DNA of 64,000 nucleotides from the NCBI GenBank assembly GCA_014529385.2, contig CM043953.1, forward strand, positions 94,957,342 to 95,021,341, given 5' to 3'. Below, one piece after another: positions 47,822 through 59,000 of the stretch. The DNA is from Adiantum capillus-veneris (lineage: Eukaryota > Streptophyta > Polypodiopsida > Polypodiales > Pteridaceae). The stretch's first letter is position 1; every line of letters begins with the position of its first letter. The translations under genes were made by a program, and so were the position numbers. The notes under the pieces were generated by a model that ran no database searches, was not told the origin of the DNA, and saw nothing but the letters and a program-made list of their open reading frames with translations.

Positions 47822-48970
47822 GAAACCATCCGTAGTTCATTAGGTAGTCTTAAAGCAATGTCAATAGCGCGTATGGCAAGCCGTAGGTTAATGGGTTTGA
47901 ATTCATGTCAAATACACAAGCGGTAGGTCAAATCCGGTTGCGTTTTTTTACGAAAAAACGCAAACGGACTTCGGAAATGGATTCTATGCCTACTGAAACC
48001 ATCCGTAGACGATTAGGTAGTCTTCACGCAATGTCAAGAGCACGTATGGCAAGCCGTAGGTCAAACGGATAGAAGAAACGCCAAATACACAAGCTGTAGG
48101 TCAAATACGATTTCGTTTTTCTACGGAAAAACACAAACGGACTTCGGAAATGGCTTCTATGCCTTCTGAAACCATCCGTAGACGATTAGGTAGTCTTTAG
48201 ACAATGTCAAGAGCACGTATGGCAAGCCGTAGGTCAAAGGGATAGAAGAAACGCCAAATACACAAGCCGTAGGTCAAATCCGGTTGCGTTCTTCTACGAA
48301 AAAACGCAAACGGACTTCGGAAATGGCTTCTATGCCTACTGAGACCATCCGTAGATGATTAGGTAGTCTTTAGGAAATATCAAGAGCTCATATGGCAAGC
48401 CGTAGGTCAAACGGATAGAAGAAACGCCAAATACACAAGCCGTACGTCAAATTCGGTTGCGTTTTTCTACGAAAAAACGCAAATGGACTTCGGAAATGGC
48501 TTCTATGCCTTCTGAAACCATCCGTAGACAATTAGGTAGTCTTTAGTCAATGTCAAGAGCGCGTATGGCAACCCGTAGGTCAATGGGTTTGAATTAACGT
48601 CAACTACACAAGCCGTAGGTCAAATCCGGTTGCGTTTTTCTACAAAAAAACGCAAACGGACTTCGAAAATGGATTCTATGCCTACTGAAACCATCCGTAG
48701 ACGATTAGGTAGTCTTTAGGCAATGTCAAGAGTGCGTATAGCAAGCCGTAGGTCAAACGGATAGAAGAAATGCCAAATACACAAGCCGTAGGTCAAATCC
48801 GGTTGCGTTTTTCTACGGAAAAGCGCAAACGGACTTCGGAAATGGCTTCGATCCATACCAAAACCATCCGTAGTTCATTAAGTAGTCTTAAAGAAATTTC
48901 AAGAGCGTGTATGGCAAGCCGTACGTCAATGGGTTTGAATTAACGTCAACTACACAAGCCGTAGGTAGCC
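47822..48970. repeat. 173-bp tandem repeat array inside the CACTA element
   Basis: The phrase (G)AAACCATCCGTAG begins units at 47822, 47995, 48168, 48341, 48514, 48687 and 48860, an exact 173-bp step each time; the last unit is incomplete. Each unit carries two GCCGTAGGTCAA-type motifs and a hairpin (TTGCGTTTTT, short loop, AAAAACGCAA). It lies between the subterminal repeats and the transposase start. Confidence 0.95.
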
Positions 48971-49231
48971 GTAGGATGTTGAAGAAACTATGGAACTAAA
49001 AGAGGCAAAGGGGTTTTTCCCGCTACATGCATTGCCATGTACACCTGGGAGTGCACGTATGTGTCTACCCATATAGGATTTGACCAATAAAGACGAGATT
49101 TTGATCCCATGGTCCTGATCTCCGTACACCTCTGGACCGAGGTGTACGGAAATTGGGCAAGACTAGAGAATGCGAGGTAGTTTACATTGTGAGGAGTATA
49201 TATATTAAAACAACATTCATAATCATTGTAG

Positions 49232-50571
49232 ATGGCAACGTCATCAACTAACATGGAGGAAAAGATTGCATGCTCGTGCACGCATTGCAAGTATCAAATC
49301 CTGCGCAAGCGTAGGATATGTAATGAGCATGTGCACAAGTACGGAGAGTTTGTTAAAGAAACCGTACAGAATCTACGATACGACTCTTACGGAATGGGCA
49401 TTGATTTTCACGACATAGCACCTACATCTGAGAGAGAGAGAGAGAAAAAGGATTATGCATGAAGGTCCGACCAATATAGAGCCAAGGATGGAAGCAGAAA
49501 AGGACTTACAGACAGAAGACGACGGCATGGAGGAGATGCTGGATGCCTTCTTCCAGACAAGTGAGGAGAACGCTAACGAAGCAGCACCAGAAACCGTGCG
49601 CCTATCTCCTGAAGACATGTTGAGGAAGTTGGCACGTCAACCAATTTATGAAGGCGCCAAAATATCGACGCTTTGTACTTGTTTGGCGTTTTTGAATCTT
49701 CAGTCAGTGTAAGGGTGGTCAGATGCAAGCGTCAGTGCTTTGTTTAGGTACGTAATTTATAAAAGGCATTTTCCGATTGCAACGGTGAAGTGCTTGGAGA
49801 GCTTTTTAATTTAATGTGACTTAAACAGGTTGTTGCGGGAGCAACTTCTCCCGGCTGGCAATGAAATGCCCCCCTCCAGGCCAGACGCAAAGCAACTATT
49901 GACCTCAGTTGGCTTGGACTACAACAAGATTCATGCATGTCCAAATGATTGCATTCTCTTTTGCAATGAATTCGCAGATTGTCTGTCGTGTCCTAAGTGC
50001 GGAGCAATGCGCTATAAATAAGATACAGTTGGCGAGACAGTGCCAGCTAAAGTGTTTCGGAATTTCCCTATTATTCCTAGGATAAAAGCATGTTTTGTTG
50101 TGGTTCCATTGCAAAGTTGATGCGGTGGCATTCTACGAATAGATCCACTGACGCAACATTTAGGGTGCCTGCTGATTCAAAGGCCTGGAGGCACATTGAA
50201 GATACCTGGCCACATTTTAAGAGTGAACCACGCAATTTGCGTTTGGGCATGGCAATGGATGGAGTCCATCCATTTGGCTTGAGAAGCTCGTCATTGAGCA
50301 CTTGGCCTATGTGCCTTATCAATTACAACCTCCCGCCGTGGCTTGCCATCAAGAAGGGTCATTTGATATTAAGCTTGATTGTACCTGGTAAATTCAAGGC
50401 AAAAAACATGGATGTTTATCTAGCTCCACTAGTTGATGAGCTCCAGGAGTTATGGCATAGGATCGACATAGCAGATATGGTTGAACCACTAGGACAACAA
50501 CATGCAAGGATCCATGGACTTCTTATATGGACTATGCATGATTGGCCAGGATACAGAGAAGCTTCTGGTTG
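49232..50571 (+). pseudogene. N-terminal half of CACTA transposase (TNP2 type)
   Basis: Begins MATSSTNMEEKIACSC with a CSCTHC cluster, like the transposase-associated N-terminal domain (CPC..C). After a frameshift inside a (GA)n run (about 49430-49447), an acidic linker leads to RQPIYEGAKISTLCTCLAFL, a match to the PLYPGC region. The next block, across a predicted intron, holds LLPAGNEMPPS, HACPNDCILF and CPKCGAMRYK. After a stop and a frame change come LMRWHSTNRSTDATFRVPAD, LRLGMAMDGVHPFG, STWPMCLINYNLPPW and MDVYLAPLVDELQELW, the TNP2 core. It ends at LIWTMHDWPGYREASG, where the family continues. Breaks: GA frameshift, TAA about 49710, TAA about 50021, a frameshift near 50090. Confidence 0.9.
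49748..49828 (+). other. Predicted intron in the transposase
   Basis: An 81-bp segment begins GTACGTAAT and ends CTTAAACAG. Removing it joins ...ALF with LLREQLLPAGN in one frame, as expected for TNP2 proteins. It is AT-rich and has stops in frame. Splicing is inferred. Confidence 0.7.
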
Positions 50572-51059
50572 ATTTTGAGTCTTGTTTCTCTGCATATGCT
50601 GAATTTGATCTTCATAGGAGACATTAGATCTTCTTCCTTATCCCTGTTCTTGTCTTGGTCTTGCATTTGTTGAACATTTGACATTGAACTTGAAAACTTT
50701 TCTCCTTCATGTGCTTCCAATTGTGCCCTTCTGGAGTCGGCTTCTTTGAAACATATTTTGTCAATTCTTTAGGTATGTCAATGATGACATACTCTCTTGG
50801 ATTCTTTGCTTCCTTTGTCTGCACTTTGGCATCAAGCTCAATGAAGTAGTTATCTGTCTCAGCTTTTCTGCTTTCACACGCACAAATCTCATTAGCTTCC
50901 TTCAACACCTTTATTGCGAATAAGGGAGTTATGTCATGCCATCTTCCTTGCAAAATTTGGTAATGGTTACCTCGTTTGTACAGACATCAAGAGTCTCCAG
51001 TATTTGATCCCATCCAAAGGGTTCAAACAAATCCTCTGAAAATGGTTTCTTAATGTAAA
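50572..51059 (-). pseudogene. Unrecognised ORF remnant of element D
   Basis: A 109-aa minus frame (50624-50953) is lysine- and glutamate-rich (IIDIPKELTKYVSKKPTPEG) and shares its direction with element D. No domain recognised. It resumes element D after the CACTA breakpoint. Confidence 0.45.
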
Positions 51060-53290
51060 CTTCATCTTCTACTGAAATCTCTAGGATGCAATCTTCTTTT
51101 CTAAGACTGGCATTTTGATGCTCCGCACATCCAAATGTGCCCTCTCAAATATTTTTGGATTTGGACTTTTTTTGACATGTCAAAAGCCCAACACTAGGTC
51201 TGCACTGCGATTTTCAATCTGTCACCTATTTTGCTCCCTTTTGACCCAAATTTGTCGATTTTTTTTTCAAAATTTAATATGGAAAATAGAAAATTTACTA
51301 CTAATATGGAAAATTTAAGGTCAAGATGTCACTATGAGTACTTGTATCGCAGTCCATGTTTGAAGCCCAAATTGACTTTTCTTGGTACCATTAGAATCAG
51401 CATAACTAGTAGGTCCTATGACACCATAAATGTTTGAAAATGGACCTCTTGATTGACAGTTAGGTTAATTCTGGCACTTGCTCAAAATGCTTGACAGTTT
51501 TGGGCTTTTGGATTGGTTTTTGATATCCAAACTCAGTTTTGAAAAGACCACTAGACTCCTTGTGATGTCCTCTAAATATAATGCAAGATTGGTATCAGTC
51601 TGTGATAAAGGATAATGGATCGCAAGCCATGTACCTTTATGTTAGAAGGTGATGAAACTTGACACACAACTTGTCCTTAGTCCATTGATCCCTGCTATAT
51701 GGATTTTATGTGATTTGGACTTGTTTAGGTGATGCAAATGTCAATCCTTAGGTCTGTTTTAGGGTTTTTACCTTGGCCTTTTTTTCCCTTTTGACCCACT
51801 TTTTAAATTTTTTTTACAATGCTTCTTTGGGGACTTTTGTTCACAATAGTCTCTTCTACAGGCTGATAAAGTTAATGTCCAAAAGTTTTTCAGGGGGTAC
51901 ATGGATCGCAATCCATGTTCCACCACTTTTGGACTTGATCGTTGGTGTGTTGATAGCTTATGATCTTTGTAGCTTGCTCATCCACAAATTTTTGAATTTG
52001 GATCAGGTTTGCCCAACCAAAACTCATTTCTATAGTCTGTAGTGACAATTTTGACAATTTTCTATTTTTTTTCTCTTTTGGCCACTTTTTACAACATTTT
52101 TGGCAACAATTCTCTTGGAAAAAGAGTTTGTCGATGTCTCTGCTACCTACTGCTGAAATCTCAGCCAAAAATCATGATGAGGTATATGGATCACGATCCA
52201 TGTTCCATCACATCTGAATACCAAATTTGATATGATGATTACCTGCAGTGTTGGTAGTCTACTCCACCACTTCTTTTTGAATTTGGACAACTTTTTCCCA
52301 GTCAAGAGTAAGTTTTTCCGTTTGCCCTACGGTTTTTGACTAGTTTCTGTATTTGGCTATTTTGACCATTTTTTCAGTTTTTTGACATCGTGCCTTTTGG
52401 AAAAGTTGTATTAAATGGTATCAGCTACCCACTTGTCAGTTTCTAGCCAAAGATCATGATGAGGTATATGGATCGCGATCCATGTTTGACCTCATTTTGA
52501 CATGAAACTTGGTCAACTTATAGTCCATATTATGGTGACACTCTTCTTCAAATCTTTTTTAATTTGAATCATTTTTTCCCAACAAAAAGCAAAATTTTGT
52601 GTCTACTTTGCGGTTTTGGCTATTTGGCAAAATTTTGGTGTTTTAATACTTTTTGTAAATTTTTTGCTATGGTCCCTTTTGGCAAAGTTGTTCCACTAGT
52701 TATCATGAATGTACTGGTCAAATATTAGCCCCAAATGTAAAAAAGGCACATGGATCGCGATCCATGTTCCATCACATCTCAACATGAAATTTGGTCAGCA
52801 GTATGCTTGCACTCTATGGATGTCAGATTTTTACTTCTTTTTTGTTTGGATCCCAAAAAGTTAAAAAACCCCAAATTTTGTGTCTACAATGCCTATTTTG
52901 TTTTTTTTGTTCTATCAGCCAATTTTGATGTGATTTTTGAGTTTTTCTTTCAAGCAAACTTGATCAGAGCAATATCCCACTGATGCACAATCTCACTAGT
53001 TACTTTTCTACAAAATTGGTCTCTAGGGGTCATGGATTGCGATCCATGTTCCTCTACAAAATCTGGCCAAACTTTCCAAATTGCTTTTAGAGAGTCTACT
53101 AATGTCCTTTATCCACAAATTTTTGAATTTGGATCACTTTTGAGCTCTCTGCCATCAAAGTTTTAAAATTTCATAGTTATGGTCATTTCGGCCAAAATAT
53201 GGTTTTCACCCTTTTTTTCCTCAATCTTTAAGCCAAAATTTGATGGTGGTAGTTTCTACTTACCCTACTCCTAAGTACTAAAATGAAACA
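51060..53290. repeat. ~282-bp diverged tandem array with a 16-bp palindrome per unit
   Basis: The motif ATGGATCGCGATCCAT or a 1-3 base variant occurs at 51615, 51901, 52186, 52468, 52750 and 53032, with a weaker one near 51342. Steps are 286, 285, 282, 282 and 282 bp. The palindrome is followed by GTTCCA/GTTTGA and CATC, and each unit has T-rich sequence with TTTTTGAC and TTTTGGC phrases. Units are otherwise diverged. It lies just inside the primer-site end of element D. Confidence 0.9.
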
Positions 53291-53567
53291 TGAAACAAAA
53301 CAAACAAAACAGTGCAAAAGAAAGTCAAAATGCAAAAAGGAACATCACTATGAAAGCATTGAGAAGATTGAAGAATAAAATGCTTTTGGCTATCTCACTC
53401 ATAACCCTGTTTATCTTTCAAGAATAGATCTAGCAAGTCCTTGACTTCTAGACTCTACCAAGTACTAAGCCCCGTGTCTAGCTGCTTCACTAACAAGGTA
53501 TAAATGGAATAGAGAGTTAAATATTTTGAAAAATATGCACTAGTTCACTCACCATCTAAGGATCATA
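53291..53567 (-). other. Leader of element D next to the primer site
   Basis: Contains no recognised feature. AAACAAAACAAACAAAACAG at 53290 resembles the A-rich stretch at 6025-6045 in element L. Confidence 0.4.
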
Positions 53568-53586
53568 TCCCCAACAACAGTGTCAA
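53568..53586 (-). other. Primer-binding site of element D
   Basis: The minus strand reads TTGACACTGTTGTTGGGGA directly after the LTR end. It resembles the Tat/Athila-type site TGGCGCCGTTGTCGGGGA with transitions plus one other change. Confidence 0.6.
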
Positions 53587-54477
53587 TGTTAACAGGTCGC
53601 TGTGACGGACGTTTTTAGCATAGCTATCTGGAACTAACATAATGTTAATACTCATGGAAGTGACTCGGATGGGGCGCGGAGACTCTTTGAGGTTGTCAAT
53701 CTCAAGAAGTGCAGAACCTAACAAGGTCAATCTCAAGAAGTGAACCTAACAAGCTAATGCAGCAACTCAACAAGAAAATCAATTACTCATTGATCAAGGA
53801 AATCTTTCTATGTCCTTTCTCAACACTCTAGGTCATCACACCATTTTGCCATTTGAACGGACTCGAAATGCAATCGAACTTTAGGAGGAGGCCTAGGACA
53901 CCTAGGGCCACTATCCTATCAAGTTTGGTCACAATATGATAAGGTACCAAAATCAAGATCTATCATGAGAAAGGTCCTAAAAACTGCAACAGATCAATCC
54001 AAAAAGGTCGCCCTATGGTCTAGGAACACTCTCCTAGGGTCAAAACGACCAAAAACAATGATTTTAGCACTCAAATCTATGATTAAGGCTCATAGATGCG
54101 TAGTCGTGAACACAAAAAAATTGACAATTCTTACACTTGAATGAAAGAGCAAGAAAAGAAGAACACAATGCAAGTTTCAAAAGTGAAAATGGATTAACCA
54201 ATCATTAGATATGATTATTAAAAGTTGGAGCATCTTCGTAGCTTGAGCGTACGTACAACTGAGCTCTTTGTTCTTCAAAAGATAATCCTTTCTTTCACAT
54301 TAAGGTTATTGACATTATTACCTAGGGCTTTCTAAATGACCAATGGTTGGCTCACATGGGCTTTTACACTTATCATAGAGTATCACTTGACTAGCTCAGA
54401 AAAATAATAAGAATACAAATGTGGTGTCCGGCTTAGTGTCCGTCCATGTGGGCATTTGTATGGTCAATCCCTTAACA
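53587..54477 (-). repeat. 5' LTR of element D
   Basis: 891 bp, starting TGTTAACAGG and ending CCCTTAACA. It contains a local duplication of TCTCAAGAAGTG...AACCTAACAAG (about 53700-53750) that is absent from the other LTR. Its last about 100 bp diverge strongly from the other LTR. Confidence 0.75.
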
Positions 54478-54497
54478 ACAACATTGTAAATAGGTTG

Positions 54498-55122
54498 TGT
54501 TTAACTGCTGGCCAAACCCCGTGATCCAACGATGCAGCCTAGTGAGAAATGAAACCAACATAAATATGTCAATCCGAGGACGTGCCCAACCCCACTAGTA
54601 CATGGAAACTTCAAATGCAATGCCCTAACATCAATGCACTAAGGAGAAAGGTGTCACTCTCGAGCAAGAAAGCAACTAAGTGTAAAATGCCTATGTCTCC
54701 CGTGCGGTCTAACACACACTAAAATGGTTGTAGAGGTGTCAAATGAGCTCCAAATGACATGAAACTTGAGATATGGGTCTGAAGGCTATAGGCAATAGGT
54801 TTCCAACATCAAAACATGCAAATGTCATAGTCCGGTAGGTGAGAGAACGCAATGGTTTCCACCTCTCACCTTTACCAAAAATGACAAATGAGGGGTCGTT
54901 TGGCTCCTCCTATGGCCTACTTACCCCTGTCCATGCTTAGTTTCCCTATTGCATCATGCGCACATGCACACACACACACACACACACACACGAACCTAGC
55001 ATATTGAACATGCTATGAAATAATCAGAATTTTTTGGGTTCACAATGTACAACATTGGATTAGGTGGAAAAAGGTTTTGCAGGTGCATCCAAATTGACGT
55101 GATTGGGCTCCTTGCTTCAACA
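54498..55122 (-). repeat. 3' LTR of element E
   Basis: 625 bp, TGTTTAACTG...TTGCTTCAACA. Shares most of its length with the LTR of L (6340-7530) but lacks about 500 bp of it. It contains a short (CA)n run at 54968-54990. Confidence 0.75.
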
Positions 55123-55136
55123 CTTCCCCCTCCTGA
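55123..55136 (-). other. Polypurine tract of element E
   Basis: TCAGGAGGGGGAAG on the minus strand, abutting the LTR. Confidence 0.75.
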
Positions 55137-55299
55137 CTTCTTTTAGTCCTTAACAAGACTTCAATCTTTGAGCAAGGGCTTCCTTTCCTTTTTTTTTTTG
55201 TCGACATACTGCTGAAAAGCCAACATTATTTGTTGTACTTGGTCTTCTTCTTGTGGTTTGTAGATTCTTCTTAGGGGTTTTTCTCGTTCGTGGAAGGTG

Positions 55300-56000
55300 T
55301 ATGCGCACAAAAAAGAGCCTAAGATGTATGTAGATGGGCATGAACATTGTGGAATCCATCACCTTTGTGACAAAACTTGCTAAAACTTGGCACACATCTT
55401 GCCCTTAGTATATTGGTCATAGATATATGGTTTTTGTCCAATTTGGATCAATTTTGGTCACCCAAAAGTCAAATCCTAGTTTTTCTTTGTATTTTTTAGC
55501 CTTGAATTGCTTTTGTCCGCTTTTGATCCACTTTTTGAACTTTTTTGGATACCTTACTTTTGGAAGTTTTATTTGTAATGTTGTCTGCTACAAGCTGGTA
55601 TGGTCGCTATCCAAAAAATAAAAAAAAGTATATTGACTGTGATCCATGTTCCAGCAGATTTGGACACCAAATTTGGCCTTCTAGCTACTTGCAATGTCAG
55701 TAGTCTACTCCCAAACTTTGTTTTGGATTTGAACAATTTTTGGCCAATCAAAAGCAAAACTTTGTGTCTGTCTGTGTTTTTTTGGCAAGATTCTGATGTT
55801 TTCATGATCTGACAAACTTTTTACAATTTTTTGCTATTGTATCTTTTGGGAAGGTTGTTTCTAATGGTATCGGCTACATATTCCTCAAATCTTAGCCTCA
55901 GATGCTCAAATGATACATGGATCACAATCCATGTTTGACATCATTGTTGGTGGGTTAGGGGGACTCAAAAAGACTACATAATCATTACTCAGACACATTC
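55300..56000. repeat. Further units of the ~282-bp repeat
   Basis: ATTGACTGTGATCCAT at 55632 and ATGGATCACAATCCAT at 55917 are 285 bp apart. A weak third match lies near 55340. Neighbouring phrases (CTTTTTGAACTTTTTTGG, GTTCCAGCAGATTTGGACACC) match the array in element D, so the two arrays are homologous. Confidence 0.8.
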
Positions 56001-57482
56001 AACTAATTAGACCTATGTTTACATAACTTGGAGTATTGGAAAAAAATTCATGAAACATTCAAGAACCTGAACCACAATTGAAAATTGAAAATAGAGTAAA
56101 CAACATCACGTAGTAGAAAATCCCCTTCTTCTCTTTCATTCCATGCACATCAAAACGTTACAAATATCGAGGACAACGTTGGATCTTGATTTGAAGAGGA
56201 ATAAGCCCTTTTTCCCTTACAGATACTAAAAATAGCCTAAAAATTTACAAACACTTTACTGCAAAGTAGAAGATTACTAACTATGGGTTCAACACTTGGC
56301 ATAGCCCGATGCCAAAAACAAAAGTCGCTCCAAAAAACTTTCGACTCGAATTCACAAAGTCCCTTGTTCAAAAATCTGAGTGGTCATAGAATAACACGAT
56401 GCAAAGTGCAGTGCCTGTAACTGAATCCAAGGTACACAAGCTACATTATGTCAAAATATGATTTGGTACCCAATTTCCTCATTTAGTGTTGAAAACACTT
56501 TTCAATCAACTATGTCAAATAAAGACATTGGCACCTCCCTTGAGGCCTTCTCCAAAGTGTCCATTGGATGTATCATCACCTCATCATCTTGCTGGTCTTC
56601 AATATTACCTTCAAAATGACCTTAATTACTTCTTCCTTCTTATCTAGAAAATCTTTAGATTCTTTCTTTCCTGCATTCTCCCCAAGACTTTCCTGAAGTA
56701 CTTATGTTACAATACTTTTTGCATGATCTTCTTGATCCACCACTTTCTCAATACCCTTTTCAAGTGCAGTCTCTTGTTGATTCTTCTCCATGTTTTCATG
56801 CTTCTCTATTGCTTAAGCAAGTGTAAAAGATATTTTTTCACTATAGTTCTCTGAACTATTTTTTCTACTGTCTCCTTGATATGTGAGTGCTCTTAAATTG
56901 ACCTTGTAGCTATCTTTTCTTTGATCTCAGTCAACTCTAGCAGTTGCAAGTGTTCAAATTGTTTCTGAAGTAGCAAATAATCTACATTATGTTCCTCCTT
57001 TGCAAAAACTTGGTATGAAATGTTTACTAGAGTAAACATTTTCTTGTTGAGTTCTATCCAAACCTATTCACCTTGCTTCCCAACTTCTGACTTATGAACC
57101 TCTGCATTTTGTGGTAACTTATACCACCCATCAAGGTCTAAGTTTTCATCAGACATATCCCTCAATTTTCTCTCCAGCTCCTTACAAGCTTGGACCCTTC
57201 TCAACAAGATTCTATTCTTAGATTGCAACTTTGAGTAGTCAAATTGCAGCATCTCTAGCTATTTAATTAATCCTAAAAACCAATGGTTCTTCAATTCCTA
57301 AATCTTTTCTGCAATGTTGTTTCTCCTGCTTAACTAAGAGCTGTAAAAAGATGTTGAGCCTGCTTTCTTTAATTCCAATTTTAATCCTGAATAGCATCTT
57401 CTTGAGACTTATATCAATTTGGCATCTTCATCACTCCTTTTACTCACTTTCTGCAATTTGAAAATTTGTGCCTACAATTTGC
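56001..57482 (-). other. 3' region of element E, hydrophilic remnant
   Basis: A 62-aa minus frame at 57064-57252 (RVQACKELERKLRDMSDENL) looks like a coiled coil. Other frames are broken. No domain recognised between integrase and repeats; possibly an extra 3' reading frame. Confidence 0.45.
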
Positions 57483-57927
57483 TACACTCTCTGCTTTGTT
57501 ATCCTTCATGGCTTGTGCTTGCACCTGCTTAGTGAAGTAATCTATTGCAACTAAAATATACATGTTCCCTATAGATTTTGCAGTGGGCTTGACATGTCCC
57601 ACAAAGTTAGGCCCCACTTTTGAAAAGGCTCAAGTGGCAGTATTGATTGCAAGTGCATTATCTATGCATCTAGGGGTCTCTCATCCCTATGACAGGTTAA
57701 GAAAATTTTCACAAACTAATGAGAATCCCTGAAAACTAAAGGCCACCATAAACCCACTTGAAGAAATTTCTTTTCTAAAATGTCACCTAAAAAGTAACCA
57801 CCTTTAGTTCCCGAATGAGCTTCAATCAATACTTCTTTCTATTCAGAATATTGAACACATGTCTTGAGAATCTGATCAATTTCCCTTTTGTAGAGGACTT
57901 CCATGATAGCTATGAAAGATCTAAGTC
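57483..57927 (-). pseudogene. Integrase remnant of element E
   Basis: Minus-strand translation gives, with stops between, EVLYKREIDQILKTC, then EAHSGTKGGYFLGDILEKKF with LQVGLWWPLVFRD, then LPLEPFQKWG, and in the next frame GHVKPTAKSIGNMYILVAID followed by YFTKQVQAQAM. This is the integrase zinc-finger region and the start of the catalytic core (PLEPFQKWG.DFVGP and YILVA.DY patterns). The zinc-finger second His and the first Cys are changed. Frames are broken by at least three stops and one shift, so it is non-functional. Confidence 0.85.
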
Positions 57928-57932
57928 TCCAT

Positions 57933-57995
57933 TGTTAGGGCACACGCTATGGAAAGTGCCTGCGGTGCGGGGCCATAGCTTGGAGCCTACAGAGA

Positions 57996-58068
<73 letters not shown>

Positions 58069-58238
58069 CACTGCAGTAAAAACAACTCAGGCTTGTATAT
58101 TGTATTATTATGATGAAAGCCTTTACATGTATATAGCTTTAGGCAACCATGCAAAAACCATGCAAACTCCAGTGGTACATATCTCTTGTGGAGAAATTGT
58201 GTTCCCACGGGATAGACAAATGGGCTTGGAACTCAACA
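57933..58238 (-). repeat. 3' LTR of element F
   Basis: 306 bp with a (GA)n tract at 57999-58064. Next to it the minus strand carries TTGAGGGGGGGT as purine tract (58239-58250). Confidence 0.93.
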
Positions 58239-58637
58239 ACCCCCCCTCAAGACCGAACTAGACAGACCACTCTCATGATACATCGAGTTTTTGGTATACT
58301 CGTCAACCATGAGTTTTAGGTTCTCTCACAACCAAGGATTCTTGGTGTATCCATAACCTGGTGCTATGATAGTAGAACCCCCCCTTGAAGAGATAGGGTG
58401 TAGGTCGAAAAAGTTAGCTACCAATGAGTGGAGTTTTTTGGTTCACTGCCAAACCTTGGGTTTAAGGTGTACCCAGTAACCTCACAAGAAGTGCACCAAA
58501 AATGGGCTGAGAACAAATGTTTTTGGGAGGTCTTACCACTTACATGTGGCAGTGTCAATGGCCCGTACAATGTATGTCATGGTATGATTGACAACAGATA
58601 AGGTAAAAGAGACTATGATTGAAAATATATCATTGTG

Positions 58638-59000
58638 TTAACATAAAAATAACAAATCTAGGACACTTAACTCGCAAAAATACGTTGTGAAATCTTGTAC
58701 TGCAATCTCGAAGCTAATCTTCATGTATTTCATGTGTTTATATATCGAGTGCTGGAAGCCAATAGTTGAAATAGTCTTCACTAGCTTCATTGCTAGCTTG
58801 AATTGGTTGAAAAATACCTTGATTTGATCTGCATATGTGGATGGACCATCTTCTTGTAAATGGAAGATTCGAATCCCTTCTTTGAAAAGAATTTGTGCGT
58901 ACTCCATAAATTTCTCTGTATCAAGTAGCCCTTGATATGCATATGTTGTGTATGAAGACCAAATCCATTGTCTTTATCGAGCTTTGACATGATGATTAAT
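58638..59000 (-). pseudogene. Copia-type Gag remnant of element F
   Basis: Two overlapping minus frames. One starts MSKLDKDNGFGLHTQHMHIK, equivalent to the KFDG.NF..W...M opening of copia Gag. The other has QILFKEGIRIFHLQEDGPS and VFFNQFKLAMKLV, equivalent to the LY.L.M.EG.S...H...F..L block. Frame changes separate them. No zinc knuckle follows. Confidence 0.65.

Larger units (their letters stand above)
46885..50571 (+). mobile_element. CACTA (En/Spm) transposon, right end missing
   Basis: Starts with CACTACAACA (46885), has mixed-orientation TATCGACG subterminal repeats, CT/GA microsatellites, a 173-bp tandem array and then the N-terminal half of a TNP2-type transposase in the plus direction. 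The coding similarity stops at about 50571 and no matching right terminus was found, so it is truncated. It sits inside element D, which must have been there first or been rearranged with it. Confidence 0.8.
43709..54477 (-). mobile_element. Element D: degenerate minus-strand LTR element carrying a CACTA insertion
   Basis: LTRs 43709-44506 and 53587-54477 align along their length at roughly 80% by eye, both with TGTTA...CTTAACA/CCTAACA ends. A purine tract lies next to the left LTR and a primer site next to the right LTR, so the element runs on the minus strand. I see no RT or integrase in its own internal part (44521-46884 plus 50572-53567), so it may be non-autonomous or internally deleted. 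Target duplications are not evident (CTAGT left, ACAAC right), fitting an old insertion. The pairing of these two LTRs is an inference. Confidence 0.65.
54498..57927 (-). mobile_element. Element E: 3' part of a Ty3/gypsy element related to L
   Basis: On the minus strand: integrase remnant (57483-57927), hydrophilic region, tandem repeats (55300-56000), purine tract (55123-55136), 3' LTR (54498-55122). The element's 5' part is not seen; copia elements F and G sit at its broken edge. The LTR matches that of element L, and integrase residues resemble the Tat/Athila group. Only 20 bp separate its LTR from the 5' LTR of element D. Confidence 0.75.

Noticed and set aside
42361-50571. Treating the two transposase halves (42361-43707 and 49232-50571) as one interrupted CACTA gene
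   Set aside because: The C-terminal half lies at lower coordinates than the N-terminal half on the same strand, and at least about 100 residues between them are missing, so a simple insertion cannot explain it.
51060-53290. Centromeric or CRISPR-type array
   Set aside because: Units are long, diverged and inside an LTR element; there are no short identical repeats with unique spacers, and the DNA is of plant type.
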